Positions 51,182-59,859 of a stretch of DNA of 64,000 nt are shown here, in pieces. A program made the position numbers and the translations under genes. Every line of letters begins with the position of its first letter. Position 1 is the stretch's first letter. The stretch covers positions 124,001 through 188,000 of the forward strand of contig JAZRBM010000008.1 of assembly GCA_045635085.1 (NCBI GenBank), read 5' to 3'. A model generated the notes under the pieces. That model was not told the origin of the DNA. It ran no database searches and saw only the letters and a program-made list of their open reading frames with translations. Origin of the DNA: Congzhengia sp045635085 (GTDB lineage Bacteria > Bacillota > Clostridia > UBA1381 > UBA9506).

Positions 51182-52897
51182 ATGAATAAATTATTTAAAA
51201 ACAAGGCTTTTTTAATATCTATATCATCGCTTGTGACATTGATAATTATTATAGGATGTCTCTTTGGAATAGGCGAGGTTCGAATAAGGCTTAAAGGTGT
51301 GTTAGAGCGTGCATTCCCTGATAAATTCGGGCAAAGCATTTACTATATCAATAATGTAAAGAGCGACACTGTAAGCCAGATGGACTTTTTGGTAAATGAT
51401 GTGCGAGAAGTAAAGATAAATAGCCAAAGAAGCTATCTCATAAATCATTCGCGTGGCTTTGCACTCGGATTTCCAAATGATGCAGAGTATGATTTTTCTG
51501 CCGCTCAAGAATACATAAATGTTAGTTGTGAAAAATTTTCTGCGGTAGTTTCTAAAGAGTATACTACATATGCCCCCGGTGTTGAGGAAAGTAAAAGATA
51601 CGTTTCAGAGTGTATTAATAAATATATCCTAAGCGAAAAGTATTTAAAAGAAAACACCATTACACTCCACAAAAACGATACAGAAACAGTGGGAGATTAT
51701 CCGGTTCAGATTATAGCACTCACAAGAACTCCTGAAGCAGGAAGTAAGTGTGTTGATAACACTTATGTTTATTGCTATATTTACAAAGATGATGTTCTGT
51801 TTTATCGTATAATGTTTAAGGCAAGAGAGTATGATAGTGAGCTTTTAGAAGAAGTGTATAAAACACTAGAGTCATTTACTGAGGATGTAATGGTAAAGGG
51901 CGTATCTGATACTTTTGCAGAGTTTTACCCCGTGATAAATGATGACTGGAACGAAAAAACCAAGGCGTTATATGAAGATATTGTAAATTCCAAAGAGTGT
52001 AAATGGGGAGTATTTGTACCAAGAGCGGTGCTTCAGAATAACTACCGCGATGTGTTGTCGTTAGAGGAAAAGGTGGCATCTAAATTTGACGGGGTGCTAG
52101 AATATATGTTTTTATGTGATGAAGTGCCAAAAGAGGGTATGAAGTCTGCGTTTGCTGATGGAAAGATTATAGAGCTTACTTTGCAGACTGCTAACGCCAT
52201 GCACGCAAATCTAGATGGACACAACCCTATGTTTGACATAATAGACGGAAAGTATGATGAAAAAATTTCAAAAATAGCACGGGACATAAAGGAACTTCAC
52301 AGCCCAGTATTATTCCGTTTAAATAATGAGATGAACTCTGATTGGGTAGGATATTCTGCTGCAGCTTGTCTTACTGACCCTGAAATTTATGTTGCGGTAT
52401 GGAGAAGAATATATGACATTTTTGAAAAGGAAAATGTCGATAACGCCATATGGGTATTTAACCCTAACGATGAAACATTTCCGCCCAACGGATACAATGC
52501 ATCTATGGCATATTATCCCGGCAATGAATATGTGCACATATTTGGCATAACGGGGTATAACACGGGCACATATTATGAAAAGGAACATGGAGAGCGCTGG
52601 AGAACATTTGACGAAATTTATACAAACATTACAGAGCATTCTGAAAAAACCTACGGGAATTTTCCGTGGATTATCACTGAATTTGCATCAAGCTCAATTG
52701 GTGGTGATAAGGCAGAGTGGATTAATGATATGTTTGAAAGTTTAAAGGATTATCCGCATATTAAGATGGCGTTTTGGTTTAACGCTGCAGACTATGATGA
52801 ACGTCCGGAAAAAGAAGGGTGCGTTGCGCGGCCTTACTGGCTTGATGAAACAGATAAAACAACACAAGCATTTAAAAATGGACTAAGGAAGAAATAA
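51182..52897 (+). CDS. Membrane-anchored protein with GH26-like glycoside hydrolase domain
   Basis: 571 aa: an uncleaved-looking signal anchor (about 9-30), a region of about 220 residues that I do not recognise (about 45-245), and a C-terminal TIM-barrel domain from about 270. The two catalytic positions of family GH26 (beta-mannanase-like) can be placed: acid/base Glu383 in RLNNEMNSDW and nucleophile Glu500 in WIITEFASSS; WVFNPND and FGITGYN lie between them. The usual RFNHEM His is Asn here. Substrate may be a mannan or another beta-glycan at the cell surface. ATG 51182 has CAGGAG upstream. The malic enzyme follows 14 bases later. Confidence 0.8.
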   Translation: MNKLFKNKAFLISISSLVTLIIIIGCLFGIGEVRIRLKGVLERAFPDKFGQSIYYINNVKSDTVSQMDFLVNDVREVKINSQRSYLINHSRGFALGFPNDAEYDFSAAQEYINVSCEKFSAVVSKEYTTYAPGVEESKRYVSECINKYILSEKYLKENTITLHKNDTETVGDYPVQIIALTRTPEAGSKCVDNTYVYCYIYKDDVLFYRIMFKAREYDSELLEEVYKTLESFTEDVMVKGVSDTFAEFYPVINDDWNEKTKALYEDIVNSKECKWGVFVPRAVLQNNYRDVLSLEEKVASKFDGVLEYMFLCDEVPKEGMKSAFADGKIIELTLQTANAMHANLDGHNPMFDIIDGKYDEKISKIARDIKELHSPVLFRLNNEMNSDWVGYSAAACLTDPEIYVAVWRRIYDIFEKENVDNAIWVFNPNDETFPPNGYNASMAYYPGNEYVHIFGITGYNTGTYYEKEHGERWRTFDEIYTNITEHSEKTYGNFPWIITEFASSSIGGDKAEWINDMFESLKDYPHIKMAFWFNAADYDERPEKEGCVARPYWLDETDKTTQAFKNGLRKK

Positions 52898-52911
52898 TCG
52901 GAGGATTGACA

Positions 52912-54084
52912 ATGGATATTAAAAAAGAGGCTTTAAAAAAGCACTACGACTGGAACGGAAAAATTGAGGTAGTTTCAAAAGTGCCTGTTAAGTGTTCAGA
53001 GGACTTATCACTTGCCTACACTCCTGGGGTTGCTGAACCCTGCCTGGTTATAAAAGACGATGTAAGCAAATCGTATGAGCTTACACGCCGCAACAATCTG
53101 GTTGCGGTCATAACAGACGGTACAGCAGTGTTAGGCCTTGGAGATATAGGTCCTGAAGCAGGTATGCCCGTTATGGAGGGAAAGTGCGTGCTGTTTAAGG
53201 AATTTGCAGATGTTGATGCGTTTCCTTTATGTGTAAAAACAAAGGATGTAGACGAGATAGTTTCGACCATATATAATATTTCAGGCAGCTTCGGAGGAAT
53301 AAATTTAGAGGATATTGCCGCACCGAGGTGCTTTGAAATTGAAAGAAAATTAAAAGAAATATGTGATATTCCTGTCTTTCACGATGACCAGCACGGCACA
53401 GCGATTGTGGTAGCAGCAGCAGCCATCAATGCATTAAAGGTTGTAAAGAAAGAATTAGATAAGGTAAAGATAGTTATTAATGGTGCAGGTTCTGCGGGGA
53501 CGGCCATCTGCAGGCATCTTTTGATGGTTGGAGCAAAAAATATCGTAATGTGTGATAGATTTGGTATAATTTGTGAGGGAAACGAAACGCTTTCTGATGC
53601 TCACCGAGAGATCAGCAAAATCACAAACAGAGAGAAAAAAACAGGTACACTTTCTGATGCTTTGGTTGGTGCTGATATATTTATTGGTGTTTCGGCTCCA
53701 AACATTTTAAACGAGGAAATGATAAAATCTATGAATGACGATGCAATAGTTTTTCCTATGGCAAACCCGGTTCCGGAAATTATGCCTGATAAGGCACTTT
53801 TAGCCGGGGCAAAGGTTGTAGGCACGGGAAGGTCAGACTTTCCTAATCAAATAAACAATGTGCTGGCATTTCCGGGGATTTTCCGCGGGGCGCTTGATGT
53901 AAGAGCAAGTGACATAAATGACGAGATGAAGGTTGCAGCATCATACGCTATTGCAGGACTTGTGGATGAGGGCGAGCTTTCATTTGATTACATATTGCCT
54001 AAGGCTTTTGATAAGCGTGTGGGAAAAGCAGTGGCAAAAGCGGTGGCAGAAGCTGCTAAAAAAAGCGGAGTTGCCCGTATATAG
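52912..54084 (+). CDS. NAD(P)-dependent malic enzyme
   Basis: 390-aa short-form malic enzyme that decarboxylates malate to pyruvate. Catalytic Tyr is in LAYTPGVAEPC (about residue 36), the Lys and metal site in the GKCVLFKEFADVDAFPLC and LEDIAAPRCFEIE segments, and HDDQHGTAIVV and INGAGSAGTAICRHL (Rossmann loop) follow. The coenzyme preference is not evident. ATG 52912 has GGAGG seven bases upstream. It is cotranscribed with the GH26-like gene, an odd pairing, or has a promoter inside it. Confidence 0.95.
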   Translation: MDIKKEALKKHYDWNGKIEVVSKVPVKCSEDLSLAYTPGVAEPCLVIKDDVSKSYELTRRNNLVAVITDGTAVLGLGDIGPEAGMPVMEGKCVLFKEFADVDAFPLCVKTKDVDEIVSTIYNISGSFGGINLEDIAAPRCFEIERKLKEICDIPVFHDDQHGTAIVVAAAAINALKVVKKELDKVKIVINGAGSAGTAICRHLLMVGAKNIVMCDRFGIICEGNETLSDAHREISKITNREKKTGTLSDALVGADIFIGVSAPNILNEEMIKSMNDDAIVFPMANPVPEIMPDKALLAGAKVVGTGRSDFPNQINNVLAFPGIFRGALDVRASDINDEMKVAASYAIAGLVDEGELSFDYILPKAFDKRVGKAVAKAVAEAAKKSGVARI

Positions 54085-54090
54085 TAAAAT

Positions 54091-54123
54091 AAAAAACATC
54101 CCTTATCATAAGGGATGTTTTTT
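54091..54123. terminator. Bidirectional terminator between malic enzyme and DUF3048 lipoprotein
   Basis: Perfect 15-bp stem (54091-54105, 54109-54123), loop TCA, A- and T-runs in the arms. Confidence 0.92.
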
Positions 54124-54133
54124 ATTTTTGTCT

Positions 54134-55159
54134 TTATTGAGCAGGTGTTATGCTTTCAAATGTTGCTTCTACATATGTAGGAACAATCTGTATAAATGTG
54201 TTTCCGGGGTTTAATTTTAGCGGTGTTCCATCTTTTAGCGTGTACTCTGTCTTTGCTTCGCGGGAAGCCTTTGACCAGTTAATTTCAACTGCTTGTCCAT
54301 CTGAAAAATAGTATCCTGTGCCTGAACCAATGTTCTTTAAATCCTGTCTGCCTTTATTTTCACTGTCAGGCAGGTTTACATTTTGCAATGTATACATAAT
54401 GATATTTTTTGCACTCAGGGGTTCTTTTGTCTGCGAATCATGTGTTTTTCCGTTTACATAGCGGATAAAACGAGCCGAATCTTCGTCGTATTTATAATCA
54501 ACTTTATAGAAGTTTGCATAGGGTATAGAGATGGAAGAAACTGCTGTGCCGCCTGTTGGTGTCTCGTCTGTTTCTCTGTAGTTCGGCATATTGTTTTTTG
54601 TGTCGCGGCGGTAGTTTTTCTCATCGGCACGCAAGGAAAGCTTTTCGGTCGATGTATATAAGTTGTGCCATGTCTTGTCATAAGTATTATCGCGCCAAAA
54701 TGAAGCGCCGTCTGATGTGACACCGTTTATATTGTTTATTCCCAGAGCAGAAATGTCTTTTGCTGCTTTAGGGCTCCATCCTGCATGAGAATAGATGGCA
54801 TCGTGTTCTAATGCATAGTCTAAAAAGTAATGTCTTGACGAACGGACGGGTCCAACCTTTTCAAGCTCAAAGTCTTTAAATAAAGCCATAAATCTTGTCG
54901 CTCTGCCCTCTACGACGATTTCGTAAACCATATACGCATCTTCAAGTCCGATTTGCGGACGGGCAGCGTTTGTATCATTATCTATCATAAGTGCGATAGG
55001 TCTTACGTTTTCTTTTGATTTCATTTCAGTATAGAACGGGTCTGCGTCAGGAACCTCTATGGCGTAGGGTTCATCTGTTGAGGTAGGCACGTTATTTTTA
55101 CATGATGTAAAAGAAAGTACTGTGGCCATGCAAAGTAAGAGCGATAAAAACTTTTTCAT
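54134..55159 (-). CDS. DUF3048 (YerB-like) lipoprotein
   Basis: 341-aa exported protein: signal with lipobox SFTSC (near residue 20), then a DUF3048 N-terminal domain (RPIALMIDNDTNAARPQIGLEDA; GVTSDGASFWR; GPVRSSRHYFLDYALEHDA) and C-terminal domain (GQAVEINWSKASREAKTEY; FIQIVPT). Bacillus YerB belongs here; the function is unknown. The first four bases overlap the rdgB stop (ATGA), so the two form one unit. Confidence 0.9.
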   Translation of the reverse strand: MKKFLSLLLCMATVLSFTSCKNNVPTSTDEPYAIEVPDADPFYTEMKSKENVRPIALMIDNDTNAARPQIGLEDAYMVYEIVVEGRATRFMALFKDFELEKVGPVRSSRHYFLDYALEHDAIYSHAGWSPKAAKDISALGINNINGVTSDGASFWRDNTYDKTWHNLYTSTEKLSLRADEKNYRRDTKNNMPNYRETDETPTGGTAVSSISIPYANFYKVDYKYDEDSARFIRYVNGKTHDSQTKEPLSAKNIIMYTLQNVNLPDSENKGRQDLKNIGSGTGYYFSDGQAVEINWSKASREAKTEYTLKDGTPLKLNPGNTFIQIVPTYVEATFESITPAQ

Positions 55160-55755
55160 ATGATAAATTCTCCTTTTATTTTATTTAATAAAGCAACCAG
55201 GGCTGCTTTTCTGTGACTGACTTCGTTTTTTTCCTCCAAAGACATTTCAGAGAATGTTTTTATGTGATTGATTGAGTAAAAATAAGGGTCGTATCCAAAA
55301 CCGTTCTCGCCGCGCGGTGTTTCGCGCAAAATACCGGGACAACTAATGCCCTCTGCCTCGATTTTTGTGCCATCAGGAAGAAGCAGGCATACTGCACACG
55401 AAAACCTTGCAAATCTTTCATCGGGAGGGACAGCACTCAGCTCTTTTGAGAGCTTTTTCACCTTTTCGCTATATGGTGTATCCTCTCCAGCGTATCTTGC
55501 AGAGTAAACACCTGGGCGTCCGCCTAATGCCTCTATCTCAAGTCCTGAATCATCTGCTAAAACAGCAAGGTCAGTAAGGCGTGAAATCGCACTTGCTTTT
55601 ATGTAGGCGTTTTCAAGAAATGTTTCTCCGTCTTCGCAAACGTCAATCTCGATGTTTACATCCTTTAGGGATACTATTTCAAAATCAGACAAAATCTCTT
55701 TGATTTCCCTGAGTTTTCCCTGATTTGTTGTTGCGGCTAAAATTGTCTTAATCAT
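55156..55755 (-). CDS. rdgB: XTP/dITP diphosphatase (RdgB/HAM1 family)
   Basis: 199-aa house-cleaning pyrophosphatase that removes dITP and XTP from nucleotide pools. Motifs: LAATTNQGKLREI near the start (substrate pocket), ADDSGLEIEALGGRPGVYSARYAG in the middle (metal and base recognition), GENGFGYDPYFY and the closing SHRKAALVAL. ATG 55755 is preferred (GGTG a few bases upstream); ATG 55758 adds one residue. The frame is open upstream, but the extra residues look unlike the family. Confidence 0.94.
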   Translation of the reverse strand: MIKTILAATTNQGKLREIKEILSDFEIVSLKDVNIEIDVCEDGETFLENAYIKASAISRLTDLAVLADDSGLEIEALGGRPGVYSARYAGEDTPYSEKVKKLSKELSAVPPDERFARFSCAVCLLLPDGTKIEAEGISCPGILRETPRGENGFGYDPYFYSINHIKTFSEMSLEEKNEVSHRKAALVALLNKIKGEFII

Positions 55756-55853
55756 CATCTCACCAACTTTTATGTATTGTCTTAAAAACATTTTATCACA
55801 TTTATGAGCAAAATGCACATTAAAATACTATTACAATTATTTTTAAAAAGTGC

Positions 55854-55882
55854 TTGTCTTTTTTCCGAAATCATAATATAAT
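55854..55882 (+). promoter_or_regulatory. Sigma-A promoter of pfp
   Basis: TTGTCT (55854-55859), 17 bases, TATAAT (55877-55882); gives a leader of nearly 200 bases. Confidence 0.7.
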
Positions 55883-55916
55883 TAATACATACAGAATTTT
55901 ATTTCATAAAATTCTT

Positions 55917-56001
55917 AAGAGCTGATGCTCTTTTGTGCTCTTTCGAGCACTGTGTCAATTGATGGCGTCGCAAAAATCTCCTTGCGAGCAAAGATTTTTG
56001 C
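55917..56001 (+). other. Hairpin-rich leader of pfp
   Basis: Three perfect hairpins in the leader: AAGAGC-TGAT-GCTCTT (55917-55932), GTGCTC-TTTC-GAGCAC (55935-55950) and GCAAAAATCT/AGATTTTTGC (55970-55979 with 55992-56001), the last with an inner TTGC-GA-GCAA. The first is followed by TTTTG. No known riboswitch class recognised. Confidence 0.5.
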
Positions 56002-56083
56002 TCCTGGTAAAATGATTTCTCGGCATCTAAATTGTGCACGGATTCTATAATAATGTATAAAGAACGAGTGATTGGAGATTTAT

Positions 56084-57301
56084 ATGAAGAATTTAATCGT
56101 TGGTCAGTCAGGTGGCCCTACTGCTGCAATAAATTCAACACTGGCAGGAGTTATAAATAGCGGCATTGAGTCAGAAAAAGTAGGCAAGGTTTATGGTATG
56201 GTAAACGGAATTTTAGGGATGCTTGAGGGCAAGGTTGTCGATCTGGATGATTTGGGAAACGACGACAAAAAAATAAGACAATTAATGACTACTCCTGCAT
56301 CGTTTCTTGGTACTTGCAGATACAAGCTGCCCAAAGATGATAAGGCCGTATACGAAAAAGTGTTTAAAGTTTTACAAGAGTATGATATCGGTTATTTTTT
56401 CTACATAGGTGGCAATGACTCTATGGATACAGCGGCAAAATTGTCAAAGTATGCCATTGAGAATAACAAAGATATAAAATTTGTAGGAATAGCCAAGACA
56501 ATAGACAACGACCTTCCTGAAATGGACCATACCCCTGGATTTGGCAGTGCTGCAAAATATATAGCAGCGACTGTCCGCGAGATAGCAACGGATGCAGATG
56601 CTTATGACATCAGGTCTGTTGAAATTGTTGAAGTAATGGGCAGAGACGCAGGATGGCTTGCAGGATCGTCCGTATTGGCATCTTCAGGCGGAAAAGGACC
56701 TGACCTCATTTATTTGCCTGAAAGAGAGTTTGAGCTTGAAAGATTTTATAGCGATGTTTCTAAAAAGTTAGAAGAAAAGAATCACGTCTTAGTAGTAGTT
56801 TCAGAAGGAATCAAAACAGCAGACGGAAAATATATATGTGATATGTTAGCAGATGGTGCAAAAGACGCTTTTGGTCATACGAAGCTGGGCGGTACAGGTA
56901 GGATTTTAGAGCGTTTGGTTAAAAATAAGTTTGGCGTAAAGGTAAGGAGCATTGAACTAAGCACCCCTCAGCGCTGTGCAGCACATATCCTGAGCAAAAC
57001 AGATATTGATGAGGCTTTCAGGCTTGGTTATTCTGCAGTTTGCGAGGCGGTTTTGGGAAAAACAGGCATAGTTATGGCAATTAAGAGAGTATCTGATACC
57101 CCGTACAAGGTAGCCTATGAGGCGGTAGATGTAAACAAGGTTGCAAATGAAGCAAAAATTGTGCCCACTGATTACATAAACAAAGACGGAAACTACGTTA
57201 CAGAAAAATTTATAGACTATATTAAGCCTTTGGTTTTGGGAGAAATTTATCCTGAATACTTAAACGGCGTTCCAGAATTTTTGATTTTAGAAGAAAAATA
57301 A
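56084..57301 (+). CDS. pfp: Pyrophosphate-dependent 6-phosphofructokinase
   Basis: 405-aa PFK-family enzyme converting fructose 6-phosphate to the 1,6-bisphosphate. The phosphoryl-donor loop reads IGGNDSMD (108-115) where ATP enzymes have GGDGS, and AKTIDND (137-143) has Lys138 where ATP enzymes have Gly; both mark PPi use, making the step reversible and ATP-saving. QSGGPTAAINSTLAG starts near residue 8; GRDAGWLAG follows. ATG 56084 has GGAG six bases upstream; a TTG at 56072 overlaps it. The leader is long and structured. Confidence 0.93.
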   Translation: MKNLIVGQSGGPTAAINSTLAGVINSGIESEKVGKVYGMVNGILGMLEGKVVDLDDLGNDDKKIRQLMTTPASFLGTCRYKLPKDDKAVYEKVFKVLQEYDIGYFFYIGGNDSMDTAAKLSKYAIENNKDIKFVGIAKTIDNDLPEMDHTPGFGSAAKYIAATVREIATDADAYDIRSVEIVEVMGRDAGWLAGSSVLASSGGKGPDLIYLPEREFELERFYSDVSKKLEEKNHVLVVVSEGIKTADGKYICDMLADGAKDAFGHTKLGGTGRILERLVKNKFGVKVRSIELSTPQRCAAHILSKTDIDEAFRLGYSAVCEAVLGKTGIVMAIKRVSDTPYKVAYEAVDVNKVANEAKIVPTDYINKDGNYVTEKFIDYIKPLVLGEIYPEYLNGVPEFLILEEK

Positions 57302-57305
57302 TTTT

Positions 57306-57332
57306 AAACTCCCTGTGAAAGGGAGTTTTTTT
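57306..57332 (+). terminator. Terminator of pfp
   Basis: Stem AAACTCCC/GGGAGTTT (57306-57313, 57321-57328) followed by a T-run. Confidence 0.88.
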
Positions 57333-57362
57333 ATTAAAAAAAGTATTTTTTTATGATTTTCG

Positions 57363-57391
57363 TTGCAAAAAGAACAAAAGTATGTTAAAAT
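57363..57391 (+). promoter_or_regulatory. Sigma-A promoter of the HlyD-like gene and division cluster
   Basis: TTGCAA (57363-57368), 17 bases, TAAAAT (57386-57391). Confidence 0.7.
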
Positions 57392-57446
57392 TAAGTAAAA
57401 TAAATATAAATATGTGTATTTTTGGGTTTTACATAGAGGAAAAGCT

Positions 57447-58673
57447 ATGAAGAATAAATGGATTATACCTGTTGTGTTGTTTATAGTTTTAATTACAGCC
57501 TATGCAGTAAGAGGGATTTTTCAATCTCGCATAGAGCTGGAGGTTTTGCAGGAAGGCAGAATTGAAGAATCAAGCACCACACAGGCAATTTTGATTAAAA
57601 ATGAAAAAGTAAATACATTGACTCTATCGGGTAGCACAGAAATTTACGCTAAAGACGATGAGCGCGTGGCAAGAAACGAAATTTTAGCTATAACCCATGG
57701 AGATAGCGAGGATAAGGCACTTTTAGAGGAATTTGCCGAAATCAATAAAAAAATTGTTGCAATTCGCTCAAGCCATGCAGACAGTTCCATATATATGAGT
57801 GATGCTATGCAAATGGAGTCAGAAGTTTCGTCATATGTGGATGACATAATTGAGCTTTCTTCTGATAATGATTTTTCAAAACTTGGTGAACTCAAATATA
57901 AAATATCTATGATTGCAGCTCAGAAGGCAGTTGCAAGAGGCGAAAGCGTAACAACTCCTGCCGAAGAGGTTTTGACCCTGCAAACAAGAAAGAACGAAAT
58001 AGAAGCAATGCTGGGAAAATCAGTACATATTGTTACAGCAGATATTGCGGGAATTTTTGTGGAGGGAAGAGACGGGTTTGAAGAAAGTCTGGCTCCCGAC
58101 AAAATCAATACACTAACTCCTGATATTGTAAATGACGTTATAAATAACAGCAAAAACGGTAACCTCATTAACGAAGAAAATAATTATACGTATAAGATTG
58201 TAGATAATTTTAAATACTGCGTTGCGGTAAACCTTGAGGGTGAACTGGCAGACAGTATAAAGGTTGGCGACAGCGTCGATATAAGATTTTTGGACTTTTC
58301 CCCAAAAGAGGTAAAAGCGACAGTAAAGCATATTTCAGAGCCGGATGAGGATGGGTTTAAAACCGTTGTCGCCGAATGCGACAATTATGTAAAAAATCTT
58401 ATGTCACAAAGGGTTGTACGTGTAGATTTTGTGAAAAAAAGCATTAGCGGCTACAAGGTAGATATAGAGCATATACACACAGTGGACAATACCATAGGTC
58501 TTTTTATTAAGCGTGGGGCAGTTATGAGATTTTTGCCTGTAAACATCAAATACAGCAATGAAGAAGAGGCTATTGTTACATCTGCCGACCCGGGCATGCC
58601 TATAAAATCTTATGATGAGATAGTAATAGCTGCGCCTGAATTTTCTGATGGAAAAGTAATTGTATCACAGTAA
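57447..58673 (+). CDS. HlyD-like membrane-anchored adaptor protein at the head of the sepF cluster
   Basis: 408 aa: one N-terminal membrane helix (about 4-22) and an extracytoplasmic part with a biotinyl-lipoyl-like strand region (near 60-90, then again GIFVEGRDGFEE near 205), a helical hairpin (about 95-180) and beta-barrel segments (SIKVGDSVDIRFLDFSPKEVKATVKHIS) near 275-305. This is the layout of HlyD/membrane-fusion adaptors. No ABC or RND partner is adjacent; instead yggS-sepF-ylmH-divIVA follow, an arrangement that suggests a role in division-site envelope work. ATG 57447 has GAGG seven bases upstream. Confidence 0.8.
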   Translation: MKNKWIIPVVLFIVLITAYAVRGIFQSRIELEVLQEGRIEESSTTQAILIKNEKVNTLTLSGSTEIYAKDDERVARNEILAITHGDSEDKALLEEFAEINKKIVAIRSSHADSSIYMSDAMQMESEVSSYVDDIIELSSDNDFSKLGELKYKISMIAAQKAVARGESVTTPAEEVLTLQTRKNEIEAMLGKSVHIVTADIAGIFVEGRDGFEESLAPDKINTLTPDIVNDVINNSKNGNLINEENNYTYKIVDNFKYCVAVNLEGELADSIKVGDSVDIRFLDFSPKEVKATVKHISEPDEDGFKTVVAECDNYVKNLMSQRVVRVDFVKKSISGYKVDIEHIHTVDNTIGLFIKRGAVMRFLPVNIKYSNEEEAIVTSADPGMPIKSYDEIVIAAPEFSDGKVIVSQ

Positions 58674-58687
58674 AGGAAATGATAAAA

Positions 58688-59362
58688 GTGATAAAAGATA
58701 ATGTAAAAAAAGTACTTGATAATATCGGGGAGGCTGCCATAAAATCAGGCAGAAAACCTGAAGATATAACTTTGGTTGCTGTAACTAAAACGGTAACTGC
58801 TAAAGAAGCAGGTGAAGTTTTGGATGCCGGGGTTTTAACACTCGGAGAAAACCGAGTGCAGAGTCTGCTTGATAAATACGAAGTTTTAGGAAACAGACCC
58901 GAGTGGCATTTAATAGGACATCTGCAGACAAACAAGGTTAAGTATATAGCTGATAAGGTATCCTTGATTCATTCGGTTGAGAGCTTAAAACTTGCTGAGG
59001 AAATAGACAAAAAATTTAAAGAGGCAGACAGAATTGCAAAAATTTTAATTCAGGTAAATGTCTCCGGTGAAGAGAGCAAATTCGGCATTACGCCTTCTGA
59101 TGCATTTTCCCTTATAGAAAAGGTTTCACAGCTTAAAAATGTACATGTAAAAGGGCTTATGACAATGGCACCTTTGATTGCCACATCTGATGAGTGCAGG
59201 AAATATTTTTATGAGCTTAAAAAGTTATCAGAAGAGATAAAGAATAAAAAATATGAAAATGTAGATATGTGCCATCTTTCCATGGGAATGAGCGGCGACT
59301 ACAAAGAAGCAATACTGGAAGGTGCAACAATTGTTCGTGTAGGCAGTGCACTATTTAACTAA
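58688..59362 (+). CDS. yggS: PLP homeostasis protein YggS/YlmE
   Basis: 224-aa alanine-racemase-like single-barrel PLP-binding protein with no known catalytic activity, needed for vitamin B6 balance. The PLP lysine is in LVAVTKTV (about 34), with GENRVQ, WHLIGHLQTNKVK, QVNVSGEESKFG and the phosphate-binding SMGMSGD and VRVGSALF. GTG 58688 is chosen: AAAGGA lies ten bases upstream and the protein then starts like its family; ATG 58679 directly abuts the RBS. First of the conserved ylm cell-division genes. Confidence 0.94.
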   Translation: MIKDNVKKVLDNIGEAAIKSGRKPEDITLVAVTKTVTAKEAGEVLDAGVLTLGENRVQSLLDKYEVLGNRPEWHLIGHLQTNKVKYIADKVSLIHSVESLKLAEEIDKKFKEADRIAKILIQVNVSGEESKFGITPSDAFSLIEKVSQLKNVHVKGLMTMAPLIATSDECRKYFYELKKLSEEIKNKKYENVDMCHLSMGMSGDYKEAILEGATIVRVGSALFN

Positions 59363-59400
59363 AGCGCATAATATCTTTACATAAAAAATGAATTAAGTTA

Positions 59401-59409
59401 TGGTATAAT
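59401..59409 (+). promoter_or_regulatory. Possible extended -10 promoter upstream of sepF
   Basis: TGGTATAAT (TGn-TATAAT), 17 bases before the sepF ATG. No matching -35; may be chance in AT-rich DNA. Confidence 0.4.
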
Positions 59410-59426
59410 TGAAAGGATGTAAAAAA

Positions 59427-59858
59427 ATGAGCACAATGAACAAAATGCTTAAGTGGATTGGACTGGGAGATGAAGAAGAGGATATCTATGAAGTAGAAAC
59501 AGATGCAGCAGATGAAATGATTGAACCTGCTACACCATTAGGAAGAAGGGCAAAGGTTTCATCTATTTCAGGCGGAACACCTTCTAAGGTTGTTGTTATC
59601 CAGTTTTTAAACTTTGATGATGCAAAGGATGCAGCAGACCATTTAAAGAACAGAAAACCTATCGTTGCAAACTTAGAAAAGCTTGACAATGAAACAACAC
59701 GCAGAGTTGTTGACTTTTTGTCAGGTGCTGTATATGGTGTTGGCGGTAAAATTCAGAATGTTTCAAACAGAATTTTCCTTATTACGCCCAGCAATGTAGA
59801 GGTTACAGGCAACTATCGTGAAAGCGCAAAGACAAGCGGTTTTCCTTTTGTAAATTAA
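59427..59858 (+). CDS. sepF: Cell division protein SepF
   Basis: 143-aa FtsZ-ring associated protein. The N terminus MSTMNKMLKWIGLG is an amphipathic membrane-targeting helix, followed by an acidic linker and the SepF/DUF552 core (KVVVIQFLNFDDAKDAADHL; NLEKLDNETTRRVVDFLSG; GGKIQNVSNRIFLITPSNV). It bundles and anchors FtsZ. The RBS is GGA about nine bases before ATG 59427. Confidence 0.95.
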   Translation: MSTMNKMLKWIGLGDEEEDIYEVETDAADEMIEPATPLGRRAKVSSISGGTPSKVVVIQFLNFDDAKDAADHLKNRKPIVANLEKLDNETTRRVVDFLSGAVYGVGGKIQNVSNRIFLITPSNVEVTGNYRESAKTSGFPFVN

Positions 59859-59859
59859 T

